Shown: positions 8,961 to 17,911 of the stretch, one piece after another
Layout: each line of letters starts with the position of its first letter
How positions within the stretch are numbered: the first letter of the stretch is position 1
Source: Caproiciproducens galactitolivorans
GTDB taxonomy: Bacteria; Bacillota; Clostridia; Oscillospirales; Acutalibacteraceae
Length of the DNA stretch: 64,000 bases
Assembly: GCF_004768785.1 (NCBI RefSeq)
Contig: NZ_SRMQ01000001.1
Location: 124,001 to 188,000, forward strand
Direction of reading: 5' to 3'
Notes under the pieces: model-generated
Told to the model about the DNA's origin: nothing
The model's database searches: none
The model's input: only the letters and a program-made list of their open reading frames with translations
Made by a program: the position numbers and the translations under genes

Positions 8961-11591
8961 ATGAAATGGACTGGTTTGAACGAACTGCGTGAAAAATATC
9001 TGTCTTTTTTCGAATCGAAGGGGCATCTGCGCCTGCCAAGCTTTTCTTTGGTGCCGAAGGACGACAACAGCCTTTTGCTGATCAATTCCGGCATGGCACC
9101 GATGAAAAAATATTTTACCGGAGAGGTGACTCCGCCCCGCAAAAGGGTGACTACCTGCCAAAAATGCATCCGTACGCCGGATATTGAGCGCGTAGGCATT
9201 ACCGCGCGCCACGGCACGTTCTTTGAAATGCTCGGCAATTTTTCATTCGGCGATTATTTTAAGCATGAGGCGACCGCGTGGGCGTGGGAATTCTGCACGA
9301 AGGTTCTGGAAATGCCCGTTGACCGCCTTTGGGTCACCATTTATACCGATGACGACGAAGCGTACGAAATCTGGACAAAGGAAGTCGGCGTTGCCCCCGC
9401 CCACATTGTCCGTATGGGGAAAGAGGACAACTTCTGGGAGCATGGCTCCGGCCCCTGCGGCCCCTGTTCGGAAATCTATTTTGACCGCGGCGAACAGTAC
9501 GGCTGCGGTTCCCCAACCTGCGGCGTCGGCTGCGACTGCGACCGCTTTGTTGAGTTCTGGAACGTTGTGTTCTCCCAGTTTAACAGCGACGGCAAGGGAA
9601 ATTACCCGCCGATGGAGCACCCGAATATCGACACCGGCATGGGCTTGGAGCGCCTGGCCTGCATTATGCAGAATGTGGACAATCTGTTCCTTGTCGATAC
9701 CGTCCAGAATATTATGAAGCATATCTGCCGGATTGCGGATGTAAAATACGGTGACGACCCGAAAAAGGATATTTCCCTGCGCGTCATCACCGACCATATC
9801 CGCAGCACCACGTTCATGATTGGCGACGGCGTTATGCCTTCAAACGAGGGCAGGGGCTACGTCCTGCGCCGCCTGCTGCGCCGCGCCGCGCGCCATGGGC
9901 GTCTGCTCGGAATTCGCCGCACCTTCCTTTCCGAGGTTGCGAATACCGTCATTGATGAGAATAAGAACGCGTATCCGGAGCTGGATGAAAAACGCGCGAT
10001 GATCTTAAAGCTTATCAACGTGGAAGAGGAAAGCTTTGCGAAAACCATTGACCAGGGCCTTCAGCTCTTAAACACATATATTGAAAACGCCAAGTCCAAG
10101 GTGTTTTCCGGTGCGGACGCATTTCGCCTGAGCGATACCTACGGCTTCCCGATCGACCTGACGAAAGAGATCGTCGCGGAGCGCGGTATGACGGTTGACG
10201 AGGAAGAATTTAAGCGCCTGATGCTAGAACAGCGCGAACGCGCCCGCGCGGCAAGAAAGAACGCCGGTGCGGATGCATGGGAGGGCGAAAACGACATTCT
10301 GGAAGGTGTTCCGGAAACAGAATTCCTTGGGTACGGCCAGTTTGAAACAACAGCAAAGGTGACTGCCATTGTCCGCGATGGTGAACGCGTGGAATCCGCG
10401 ACGGCCGGCGATGAAATTGTGCTGGTGCTCGATAAAACAACGTTCTACGCGGAAAGCGGCGGGCAGATCGGCGATACCGGCACGATCGAGTCCGGCGACG
10501 CGATTCTGGAAATAAAGGACACAACCAAAAACCATGCGAAAAATTATCTCCATCACGCGGTGGTGTCCGCAGGGGAAGTCCGCGTTGGGGAAGAAGTTAA
10601 AGTATCCGTAAATAAGGAAAAGCGCCTTGCAATTATGCGGAACCATACGGCCGCGCACCTGCTTCAGGCGTCCCTGCGCAAGGCTCTGGGAGACCATGTG
10701 GAACAGGCCGGCCAGCTTGTCAATGAGAAGCATGTCCGTTTTGACTTTACCCATTTTTCCGCTTTGACAAAAGAAGAATTGCTGAAAGTGGAAGCGCTTG
10801 TCAATCAGGCGATTTTAAGCGGCATACCCGTGGAATGCCGCGAAATGGAGATTGAAGAGGCGAAAAAATTAGGCGCGATGGCGCTGTTCGGAGAAAAATA
10901 CGGAAAGATTGTCCGCGTAGTTTCCGCCGGCGATTTTTCGAAGGAATTCTGCGGAGGCACGCATATCGATAATACCGCGAAAATCGGCCTGTTCAAGATT
11001 GTATCGGAAAGCTCCGTTGCGGCCGGCGTACGCCGTATTGAGGGTGTTACGGGAACGGGCGTGCTTTCGCTTCTGAATTCAACCTTACAGGAGATTCATG
11101 AAGCAGCGGCGGCGCTGAAATTGAACAATCCCTCTGAACTTGTGCAGAGGGCAGGCCAGCTTACCGCCGAGCTGAAGGAAAAGGATAAAACGATCGAAGC
11201 CCTGAACGCGAAGCTGGCCGCAATCCGGATGGACAGCCTGCTGGCGGGCGCAAAGGACGTAAACGGCGTGAAGCTGGTTACGGCGGTCATTCCCGGTGCA
11301 CAGCCAGACGCCCTGCGCGCGATGTGCGACAAAGCGCGCGACTTTTCACCCAATATGGTAGCCGTACTGGCGGGAACGCACGACGGAAAGGCGAATATCG
11401 CCGCCTGCGTTGCAAAAGAAGCGCTGGCAAAGGGCGCGAACGCTGGGCAGATTGTGCGGCAGGTGGCACAGCTTGCGGGTGGAAACGGCGGCGGAAGGCC
11501 CGACAGCGCGATGGCTGGCGCAAAGGATCTTGCAAAATTGGACGAAGCGCTTGCCCAGGCAGAAAAAATAGTTGCCAATATGATTCATTAA
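8961..11591 (+). CDS. alaS: Alanyl-tRNA synthetase
   Basis: An 876-residue class II synthetase that charges tRNA-Ala. The N-terminal catalytic domain begins with the typical MKWTGLNELREKYLSFF. The editing domain carries the zinc motif HTAAH and the CGGTH motif, and a C-terminal C-Ala domain ends the protein with a GGGRPD motif. The ATG at 8961 follows GGAATGGAG; the open frame continues upstream but within the T-box leader. Expression should be controlled by the T-box. Confidence 0.98.
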   Translation: MKWTGLNELREKYLSFFESKGHLRLPSFSLVPKDDNSLLLINSGMAPMKKYFTGEVTPPRKRVTTCQKCIRTPDIERVGITARHGTFFEMLGNFSFGDYFKHEATAWAWEFCTKVLEMPVDRLWVTIYTDDDEAYEIWTKEVGVAPAHIVRMGKEDNFWEHGSGPCGPCSEIYFDRGEQYGCGSPTCGVGCDCDRFVEFWNVVFSQFNSDGKGNYPPMEHPNIDTGMGLERLACIMQNVDNLFLVDTVQNIMKHICRIADVKYGDDPKKDISLRVITDHIRSTTFMIGDGVMPSNEGRGYVLRRLLRRAARHGRLLGIRRTFLSEVANTVIDENKNAYPELDEKRAMILKLINVEEESFAKTIDQGLQLLNTYIENAKSKVFSGADAFRLSDTYGFPIDLTKEIVAERGMTVDEEEFKRLMLEQRERARAARKNAGADAWEGENDILEGVPETEFLGYGQFETTAKVTAIVRDGERVESATAGDEIVLVLDKTTFYAESGGQIGDTGTIESGDAILEIKDTTKNHAKNYLHHAVVSAGEVRVGEEVKVSVNKEKRLAIMRNHTAAHLLQASLRKALGDHVEQAGQLVNEKHVRFDFTHFSALTKEELLKVEALVNQAILSGIPVECREMEIEEAKKLGAMALFGEKYGKIVRVVSAGDFSKEFCGGTHIDNTAKIGLFKIVSESSVAAGVRRIEGVTGTGVLSLLNSTLQEIHEAAAALKLNNPSELVQRAGQLTAELKEKDKTIEALNAKLAAIRMDSLLAGAKDVNGVKLVTAVIPGAQPDALRAMCDKARDFSPNMVAVLAGTHDGKANIAACVAKEALAKGANAGQIVRQVAQLAGGNGGGRPDSAMAGAKDLAKLDEALAQAEKIVANMIH

Positions 11592-11635
11592 GACTATAAT
11601 GGTTTTTGTTGTATTGTTACAAAAGGAGGTATCAT

Positions 11636-11974
11636 ATGGACTGCGTATTTTGCAAAATAGCGAATGGGGAAATACCGAGCAATAAAGCGTACGAAGACGA
11701 CAAAGTGCTTGCGTTCTACGATCTTGACCCACAGGCTCCGGTGCATATATTGATTATCCCAAAGGAGCATATCCAGTCTGTGGAAGAAATAACCCCGCAG
11801 AACAGCGCGGTTGTCGCCCGTATCTTTGAAGTCGCGGCAAAGCTGGCGAAGGAAAAGAACCTGACGGACGGATTCCGTGTAGTCAGCAATGTTGGAAAAG
11901 ACGGCGGCCAGAGTGTTCCTCATCTGCATTTCCACCTGCTGGGCGGTCGCTCGATGAAGTGGCCTCCGGGCTGA
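11636..11974 (+). CDS. HIT-family protein (histidine triad hydrolase)
   Basis: A 112-residue nucleotide-binding protein of the Hint/HinT branch. The triad motif HLHFHLL lies near the C terminus, preceded by GQSVP. Hint enzymes hydrolyse AMP-lysine-type phosphoramidates. The ATG at 11636 follows a perfect AAAGGAGG. It lies 44 bases after alaS, whose adenylate chemistry makes a housekeeping link plausible, but the physiological substrate is unknown. Confidence 0.94.
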   Translation: MDCVFCKIANGEIPSNKAYEDDKVLAFYDLDPQAPVHILIIPKEHIQSVEEITPQNSAVVARIFEVAAKLAKEKNLTDGFRVVSNVGKDGGQSVPHLHFHLLGGRSMKWPPG

Positions 11975-12011
11975 TTCTTCGATGATTTTATTTCTGAAAG
12001 GTCGATAAACA

Positions 12012-12560
12012 ATGGGTGAATATTATAAGATGACGATTGCGGGCTGTGAACGGAGCCTTCCGATCTGTCCGATCAGCGACACGCTTGACATCGCGGGCTT
12101 TGTTATGCTCGGCGATGTAGAGATTACTGAGAAGGCTGCCGCGGCGCTCCTTGCAAAATGCCCCGAGCATGATGTGGTGGTTACCGCAGAAACAAAAGGA
12201 ATCCCGCTTTGTTATGAAATGGCGCGCCAGGGCTGTCGGCGCTATATCGTAGCGCGCAAGAGCGTTAAGGCGTATATGCGCAATCCGATTCATGTTGAGG
12301 TGAAATCGATCACAACCGACCATGTGCAGAAGCTGTATCTTGCCGAGGATGACTATAAAGGCTTGAACGGCAAACGTGTGCTGATTGTGGACGACGTAAT
12401 CAGCACGGGGGAATCCCTTGCCGCCATGGAAGACCTCGTCCGGCAGTTCGGCGGTAAGATTGTAGGCCGCGCCTGTGTACTGGCCGAGGGCGACGCGAAG
12501 GACAGGGACGATATTATTTATCTGGAACCCCTGCCTCTCTTCTTTAAAGACAAGAAGTAA
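12012..12560 (+). CDS. Purine (adenine-like) phosphoribosyltransferase family protein
   Basis: A 182-residue type I phosphoribosyltransferase. The PRPP-binding loop VLIVDDVISTGES is intact. The flexible and hood regions resemble adenine phosphoribosyltransferase, although the N terminus diverges from classical Apt. It likely converts a purine base plus PRPP to the nucleotide. A weak GAAAGG site precedes the ATG. The exact base specificity cannot be read. Confidence 0.82.
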   Translation: MGEYYKMTIAGCERSLPICPISDTLDIAGFVMLGDVEITEKAAAALLAKCPEHDVVVTAETKGIPLCYEMARQGCRRYIVARKSVKAYMRNPIHVEVKSITTDHVQKLYLAEDDYKGLNGKRVLIVDDVISTGESLAAMEDLVRQFGGKIVGRACVLAEGDAKDRDDIIYLEPLPLFFKDKK

Positions 12561-12665
12561 TCTTTGCATGCCGTCTGCTGTTTGGAATCTTGACGGCAAA
12601 GCTCCTGATCGGAATGGTTGCTTTTGGAGACGGAAACGGACTATTTCAAATTCGGAGGAATGTAT

Positions 12666-14888
12666 ATGAAGCGGCCGCTTGTGTTGGTGGGTTTTTGTTA
12701 TCTGCTGACGCTGGCGGCCGCCGTCTATTTTGGCGCGAACATATCGATACTTCTGGCGTGCGTTGCAATTCTGGGTTTCATCGTGGCAATGTTTGAGCCG
12801 AAACTGCGCGCAACGGGTATCTTTCCCATCGCGTTTCTGACCATATCGGTTGCGTTCGGAAGCTTTTACGGCTTCCATAAAACCGTTATGGAACCGGTGC
12901 AGGCGCTTGCTGGAAAAGACGTGGTCGTTGAGGGAACCGTTTGCGAGCTGCCGGCAAAAGCGTACGGACGTTTTTATTATGTGACGGAAGTAAACAGCAT
13001 TTCCGGAAAGAAAGTGGAACACCCGTTTAAAATCCGGTTTTCCGCGCACAATGCGTTGAATGTGGAACCCTACTCGAATGTAGAGGGGAAGGTGCATTTG
13101 TTTCTGCCGAATGGCGGGGAAGGCTATTCCTCCCGTTCCTACTATGCTTCAAAGGGAATCCCCCTGTTTGCTTTCCTGTATGAATACGAAGGGGTGAAGG
13201 TAAGCCCGCCCACGCGAAAACCGCCGTATTATTATGCCCTCCGGCTGCGGTCGGCACTTCTGAAATCGGTTCGCTCCATCCTACCGCCGGATGAAGCCGG
13301 ACTTATAAACGGCGTTTTGTTCGGCGATACGGCCGGATTGCCCCAGCAGGTTACCGATGATTTCCGAACCATTGGAATTTCCCATATCCTGTCTGTTTCG
13401 GGCTTGCATATGACGACAATGGCACAGCTTATTTTGATGCTTTTGCTGTTCTTGAAAGTTCCGAAGCGGGTTGCCTCTGTAATCGCCTGCGCGGGGGTCG
13501 TCTGTTTTATGGCGGTTACCTGTTTTGTCCCTTCCGTTACCCGCAGCGGGATTATGTGCCTTCTCTATCTGGGGGGGATGGTGGTTTCCCGCCGCCCGGA
13601 TTCGCTGAATTCCCTGGGAATCGCGGTTTTGCTGATTAGTCTTGGAAATCCGTATGCGGCTGCGGATGTGGGGCTTCTGCTCTCCTTTGCCGCTACACTT
13701 GGGCTTGTTTTATACTCCGGGAAAACAGCAGCTTTTCTGAATGTAAAGCTTGACCGTATCCCGAAAATTTCACCGCTGGTCCGAGGGGTCAACGGGATTC
13801 TTGCCACTACCGTATGGGCGGTGCTGTTCACTCTCCCGATTATCATTTTTGCCTTCGGAAGAGTTTCCCTCGCAGCGCCTGCCGCAAATTTACTGGAACT
13901 GGTTCCTTCCACATTGATGATGAATTTTTCCGCCATCGCTGCCGTTATGAATTTGCTCAGCCCTAAGTCGTTTCTGGCAATGCCGTTTGCGCTGGCGGCG
14001 GGGCTTTTGGCAAAATTCATGCTTTCCTGCGCATATTGGCTTGCACAGCTTCCGTTTGCGAGCGTTTCCGCGTCCGGGGGCTTTATCCTGCTTTGGCTTG
14101 CTGGGACCATCCTGCTTCTTGCGTCCGCTATGCTGATGAAACAAAGCAGGCGCCTTTACCGCAATGTCGCCCTGCTTTCGGCAATTCTGCTTTTCACCGG
14201 GGTTTTGTCCCATCAGGTTTTCCTTCGCGATGTGACACGCCTTGCGGTGCTGGATGTTGGCAGTACGGAATCGGTTGTCTTAACACGCAACGGGCGTGCG
14301 GCGGTTTTCGGCTGCGGCGGATTTTCTTCCGGCCCGATCAAAAGCTATTTGCAAAGCGAAGGGGTTACCCGGCTGGACTGCCTTCAGCCGCTAACGCTGT
14401 CGGACGAGGAATCGAAAAACGCGGCGGAGCTGATCCGAGCATTTTTCCCGCGCAGGGTGCTGATCCAAAGTGATGGGCTGATTGACGGCTTTTTGCAAAA
14501 AGAATTGCCGAATGCCGCGGAAGTTTCCACATTTCACTTGACCGCCCGCTTGCATTTGTGGGACAATACAGAAGTGGACGCACAATGGAGCGGAAAAGCC
14601 TGTACGGCGCGTATTTCGACAGGCGGGGTGTCCGTCCTTATTTGTCCGGGGGACAACCTTTCCGAACTGCCGCCACAATGGCTTGATGCTGATGTTGTGG
14701 TTACAAATTCCATGCTGCTGCAAATGGAGCTATTGAATCCGGTTTGCTGTGTGCTTTCTATGGATCAGGAAGACCTGTCCAAAGCGGGTAAAAGTCTGAA
14801 CGGTAAAAATACCGTAATTACCGGCGGTGCGGGAAATATTGTTTTTGAAATACAGGAAAATCGAACCGTTAAACTGAGGAGGGAGTAA
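12666..14888 (+). CDS. comEC: ComEC/Rec2-like DNA uptake channel with degenerate C-terminal domain
   Basis: A 740-residue polytopic membrane protein: an N-terminal OB-like (DUF4131) part with two helices, then the Competence domain with ISHILSVSGLHM and many transmembrane helices, then a C-terminal metallo-beta-lactamase-like domain. In that last domain the opening LDVGSTESVVL replaces the usual LDVGQGD, and the expected HxHxDH metal motif is absent, so nuclease activity is unlikely. The ATG at 12666 has GGAGG seven bases upstream. It would carry single-stranded DNA into the cell. holA follows at once. Confidence 0.9.
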   Translation: MKRPLVLVGFCYLLTLAAAVYFGANISILLACVAILGFIVAMFEPKLRATGIFPIAFLTISVAFGSFYGFHKTVMEPVQALAGKDVVVEGTVCELPAKAYGRFYYVTEVNSISGKKVEHPFKIRFSAHNALNVEPYSNVEGKVHLFLPNGGEGYSSRSYYASKGIPLFAFLYEYEGVKVSPPTRKPPYYYALRLRSALLKSVRSILPPDEAGLINGVLFGDTAGLPQQVTDDFRTIGISHILSVSGLHMTTMAQLILMLLLFLKVPKRVASVIACAGVVCFMAVTCFVPSVTRSGIMCLLYLGGMVVSRRPDSLNSLGIAVLLISLGNPYAAADVGLLLSFAATLGLVLYSGKTAAFLNVKLDRIPKISPLVRGVNGILATTVWAVLFTLPIIIFAFGRVSLAAPAANLLELVPSTLMMNFSAIAAVMNLLSPKSFLAMPFALAAGLLAKFMLSCAYWLAQLPFASVSASGGFILLWLAGTILLLASAMLMKQSRRLYRNVALLSAILLFTGVLSHQVFLRDVTRLAVLDVGSTESVVLTRNGRAAVFGCGGFSSGPIKSYLQSEGVTRLDCLQPLTLSDEESKNAAELIRAFFPRRVLIQSDGLIDGFLQKELPNAAEVSTFHLTARLHLWDNTEVDAQWSGKACTARISTGGVSVLICPGDNLSELPPQWLDADVVVTNSMLLQMELLNPVCCVLSMDQEDLSKAGKSLNGKNTVITGGAGNIVFEIQENRTVKLRRE

Positions 14889-14889
14889 C

Positions 14890-15939
14890 TTGCCGGAAAT
14901 CACCGAAGCAGAACTGAAAAAACAAATAGAAAAGTCCAATTTTTCCAGGTTGTATTTTTTGCATGGCCAAGAGAAATATCTGCTTGCCCTTTATGCGAAG
15001 AAATTAATAGCCAAGGCAGGCGGAACCGCTTTTCCGGATTTTAACCTTCAGCGGTTCGGCGATACCGCTTCCATCGATGAAATCGCCTCCGCTGTGGAGG
15101 CTCTCCCGTTCATGGCGGATCGTAAATGCGTTGCCGTGTCCGACTTGAACGTGGAAGGCCTGCGGGCGCAGGAAAGCGCAAAGCTGGAAGAACTGGTGAA
15201 AAGCATACCGGATTCCACGGTGCTGGTCTTTTATCTGCCTTCTGTTGAAATCGATTATAAGGCCAATAAAAAATGGAAGAAGTTTATTGCGCTTGCTAAT
15301 GAAGCGGGTGTTACGGTTCATATTGGCAAGCGTTCCACCTCGGAGCTTGAAAAGGCGTTGTGTTCCGCGGCTGCAAAACGCGGCTGTGAACTCTCGCGGC
15401 AGAATGCAGGGCGGATCATCCGCTCCTGCGGAAATTCTATGCAGACGCTTTTTAACGAGCTGGACAAGCTGTGCGCCTACGTGCAGGAAGGGGAAATAAC
15501 CACTCAGACAATTGATCGGATCGTCGTAAAAAACCTGGAAGCGAGGGTCTATGATTTATCAAAAGCGATTGTTTCGGCCGATTACGACAGGGCCTATAAG
15601 GTGCTGGATCTTTTGTTTCAGCAGAATGAGGAGCCGGTGTCCGTTCTAGCGGTCCTATCCTCCGCATATGTCGATATGTACCGTGTCCGGATGTCCGTTC
15701 AAGGGGGCTTTGGCGTAACAGAACCAGCAAAGCATTTCGATTACGCTCGCAAGGAATTCCGGCTTACCAATGCGGAACGCGATGCCGCGCGGCTGACGAC
15801 CTCCATACTTCGGCAGAGCCTGCAGGCGCTTCTGAACGCCGATACCGCGTTGAAAAGCGCGCGCGGCGACCGGCGGATCGTTATGGAAAAACTGATTGCG
15901 GAGTTATTGTTAATCGCAGAAAAGGAGCGGGTGGGTTGA
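14890..15939 (+). CDS. holA: DNA polymerase III subunit delta
   Basis: A 349-residue clamp-loader subunit that opens the sliding clamp. It shows the family start FSRLYFLHGQEKYLL, a degenerate AAA+ region with FNELDKLCAY near residue 190 and the C-terminal collar. Translation starts at TTG 14890 after GAGGAGGG. It follows comEC by one base and overlaps the RNase M5 gene by four, a common comEC-holA order in Firmicutes. Confidence 0.94.
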   Translation: MPEITEAELKKQIEKSNFSRLYFLHGQEKYLLALYAKKLIAKAGGTAFPDFNLQRFGDTASIDEIASAVEALPFMADRKCVAVSDLNVEGLRAQESAKLEELVKSIPDSTVLVFYLPSVEIDYKANKKWKKFIALANEAGVTVHIGKRSTSELEKALCSAAAKRGCELSRQNAGRIIRSCGNSMQTLFNELDKLCAYVQEGEITTQTIDRIVVKNLEARVYDLSKAIVSADYDRAYKVLDLLFQQNEEPVSVLAVLSSAYVDMYRVRMSVQGGFGVTEPAKHFDYARKEFRLTNAERDAARLTTSILRQSLQALLNADTALKSARGDRRIVMEKLIAELLLIAEKERVG

Positions 15940-16532
15940 TTAAAATCAAGGAAGCGGTTATTGTTGAGGGAAAGTATGATAAAATCAAGCTGTCGTCGAT
16001 TATAGACGGCCTGATTATTGAAACGAACGGCTTTCAGATTTTTAAAAATAAAAAACAGCTTGATATGATCCGCCGTCTTGCGGATGCGCGCGGCCTTTTG
16101 GTTTTGACCGACAGCGACTCCGCAGGTTTTCTAATACGCAATTACCTTTCCGGAGCAGTCAGCCCGGAGAAGATCAAGCATGCTTATATTCCCGATATCC
16201 TTGGCAAGGAAAAGCGGAAGGAAAAGCCCTCCCAGGAGGGAAAGCTCGGGGTAGAGGGCGTACCCGCCCAAGTGCTTGTCGACGCTTTGCGGCGCGCCGG
16301 GGTCACCTGCGATTCGGATGAAAAACCGGCGGGACGTAAAATTACAAAGATAGATCTTTATCTTGCGGGACTTTCCGGCGGGGAAAATAGTGCGCAGAGG
16401 AGAGCCGTTTTGCTCAAAGAGCTGAACTTGCCCGAACATCTGGCACCCAATTCCATGCCGGACGTATTGAACAGTATTCTCACGTATGATGCGTTTTGCT
16501 GCCTGATCGACAAACTTTTTAAAAAATTATAA
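15936..16532 (+). CDS. rnmV: Ribonuclease M5 (5S rRNA maturation)
   Basis: A 198-residue Toprim protein. The metal-binding residues are visible as VEGK (Glu11) and DSDSAG (Asp59, Asp61). RNase M5 trims precursor 5S rRNA on the ribosome and is restricted to Gram-positive bacteria. It starts with TTG overlapping the holA stop and has a GGAGCGGG site. The C-terminal half differs from B. subtilis RnmV, but the length and Toprim layout agree. Confidence 0.9.
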   Translation: MIKIKEAVIVEGKYDKIKLSSIIDGLIIETNGFQIFKNKKQLDMIRRLADARGLLVLTDSDSAGFLIRNYLSGAVSPEKIKHAYIPDILGKEKRKEKPSQEGKLGVEGVPAQVLVDALRRAGVTCDSDEKPAGRKITKIDLYLAGLSGGENSAQRRAVLLKELNLPEHLAPNSMPDVLNSILTYDAFCCLIDKLFKKL

Positions 16533-16539
16533 AATAGGG

Positions 16540-16569
16540 TTGACATGATCATATGGATGATGATATAAT
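16540..16569 (+). promoter_or_regulatory. Promoter of tRNA-Leu
   Basis: TTGACA at 16540-16545 and TATAAT at 16564-16569, 18-base spacer, 15 bases before the mature tRNA. Confidence 0.85.
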
Positions 16570-16584
16570 ACTCCTTGCTGAGTC

Positions 16585-16669
16585 GCGCGAGTGCTGGAAT
16601 TGGCAGACAGGCACGTTTGAGGGGCGTGTGTTGCATGACGTATGGGTTCAAGTCCCATCTCGCGCACCA
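16585..16669 (+). tRNA. tRNA-Leu (GAG)
   Basis: An 85-base class II tRNA. Acceptor arms GCGCGAG and CTCGCGC pair perfectly, the T-loop reads GGTTCAAGTCC, and CCA is encoded. The anticodon stem CACGT/GCGTG encloses loop TTGAGGG, giving anticodon GAG. The extended variable arm fits leucine. Confidence 0.95.
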
Positions 16670-16678
16670 AACAAAAAA

Positions 16679-16730
16679 GCCGCATGGATACTGAGAAAAT
16701 CAGTTGTTCATGTGGCTTCCTTTATTTTTT
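16679..16730 (+). terminator. Terminator after tRNA-Leu
   Basis: Arms GCCGCATG and CATGTGGC around an inner small hairpin, followed by a T-rich tail, ten bases after the tRNA CCA end. Confidence 0.8.
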
Positions 16731-16773
16731 GTCTTCGCCTGAATTTACAGGTGTATGTCCACCGTTTTGAACA

Positions 16774-16810
16774 TAAAAAAGGTTGAGAGGGTTTTAAAAA
16801 CCCACTCAAC
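16774..16810 (-). terminator. Terminator for the small minus-strand gene
   Basis: Near-perfect hairpin with GTTGAG/CTCAAC outer arms and GGGTTTT/AAAACCC inner arms. Read on the minus strand it ends in CTTTTTT, and it lies downstream of the 84-residue gene. Confidence 0.7.
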
Positions 16811-16860
16811 GCTGTTTTGTGACTTCTTTATGATGGTAGCTGATTGTAAGTGGACAGAAG

Positions 16861-17115
16861 CTAAAAGGGCAAAGGGATCAAAACCGGCTTATACTTACAC
16901 GAACCGACTGTGTGCAGGGGAAGAGCATCTATACTTTCATAATCCTTTCGAAATCCGTTTTTAGACAAACCATCGAAATGCAGAAAGGCAGGATGTATGT
17001 ACGTATTGTCTACTTGCCTTGGAACAATGTTAAACTCAATATACTCCATATTATCTTTTTCAATTTCCGATAACTTTCTTTTCACAGAGTCAAGGCTTAC
17101 CAATATCTTTTGCAT
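16861..17115 (-). CDS. Small protein of unknown function (84 aa)
   Basis: I do not recognise this protein. It is soluble and mixed charged, with a helical start (KILVSLDSVKRKLSEIEKD) and a proline- and aromatic-containing C-terminal half. It is likely real: the ATG has an AAAGGAAG site at the right distance, and a terminator follows on the same strand. It stands alone between a tRNA gene and a CmpB-like gene, so context suggests no function. Confidence 0.6.
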   Translation of the reverse strand: MQKILVSLDSVKRKLSEIEKDNMEYIEFNIVPRQVDNTYIHPAFLHFDGLSKNGFRKDYESIDALPLHTVGSCKYKPVLIPLPF

Positions 17116-17314
17116 TTACAACACTTCCTTTCTATTAAACGATCGATTATACAATCATCTACCACGATTAAATTATAGTGGATGCCCAGTATTTTTTCAA
17201 TAGCGAAGAAAATCGAAAAAAAGGATGTTTTGCAAAATAAGGCTGCTTGAGAAAATATTTTTCAAATTTTATTCGGAACCGTTTCAATCGCATTGGAGTA
17301 TATTGCTATATAGG

Positions 17315-17349
17315 AAATCCGCCCCAAGTGATTGAGGGGCGGATTTTTA
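17315..17349. terminator. Hairpin downstream of the CmpB-like gene
   Basis: Arms AAATCCGCCCC and GGGGCGGATTT with a ten-base loop. On the + strand it is followed by TTTTT; on the - strand the T run is short. It probably ends the CmpB-like transcript. Confidence 0.6.
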
Positions 17350-17355
17350 CGGGTC

Positions 17356-17736
17356 TTACTCTGCTATGTGCTTTTCGCATAATGCGCAGATTCCCATTGC
17401 CGGAATGGTAAGCAGGCACCAAAGCATGGAGAAAGGAACGCAGATTTGTCCCATTATATTGAGAGGCATGGAGGAATAATCCCACACGTCCATTTTTAAT
17501 GCGACGTTTACAATCATACCGATGACGAATTCTACCGCTGTGATAATCGCTGAGCCTACAAAACATTTTACCGACATAGGTTTCGCTTTCATGTCATGGT
17601 TGCATACGCGGTTGATTAAGCACAGGCAGATTCCTCCGGCAGCGGCCATAGAGATATCCGTTTTGCCTCTGCAAAGGATTTCCAATGCGGGATAAATCGT
17701 TCCTCCCGTAAAAAAAAGCAATGCATTTTTTTTCAT
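17356..17736 (-). CDS. Putative membrane protein of the CmpB (DUF1113) family
   Basis: A 126-residue protein with about four hydrophobic segments. The C-terminal half matches the ABC_trans_CmpB pattern: a conserved WDYS, then NIMGQIC and FSMLW. The family is annotated as putative ABC-type permease, but no ATPase partner is nearby, so the transport role is unproven. It is shorter than many members, which carry extra N-terminal helices. It is divergent from the GGDEF-EAL gene. Confidence 0.75.
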   Translation of the reverse strand: MKKNALLFFTGGTIYPALEILCRGKTDISMAAAGGICLCLINRVCNHDMKAKPMSVKCFVGSAIITAVEFVIGMIVNVALKMDVWDYSSMPLNIMGQICVPFSMLWCLLTIPAMGICALCEKHIAE

Positions 17737-17911
17737 CCTATATCACCCCGTTTGGTTTTCTAATCGAATTGTTTGCAGGGTGGATGAATTTATGCATTTT
17801 TGCTTAAATTTTAAGGCGGCAGGCCGATAATATTTATAATACGATATTTGATAAATAATTATGGATGTAAATAGTCGAAAGAATTGATTATAAATAGAAG
17901 TGGGTGATTGC

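Noticed and set aside
17116-17314. A possible gene between the 84-residue and CmpB-like genes
   Set aside because: Only short frames without ribosome sites; the stretch holds a promoter area and a hairpin.
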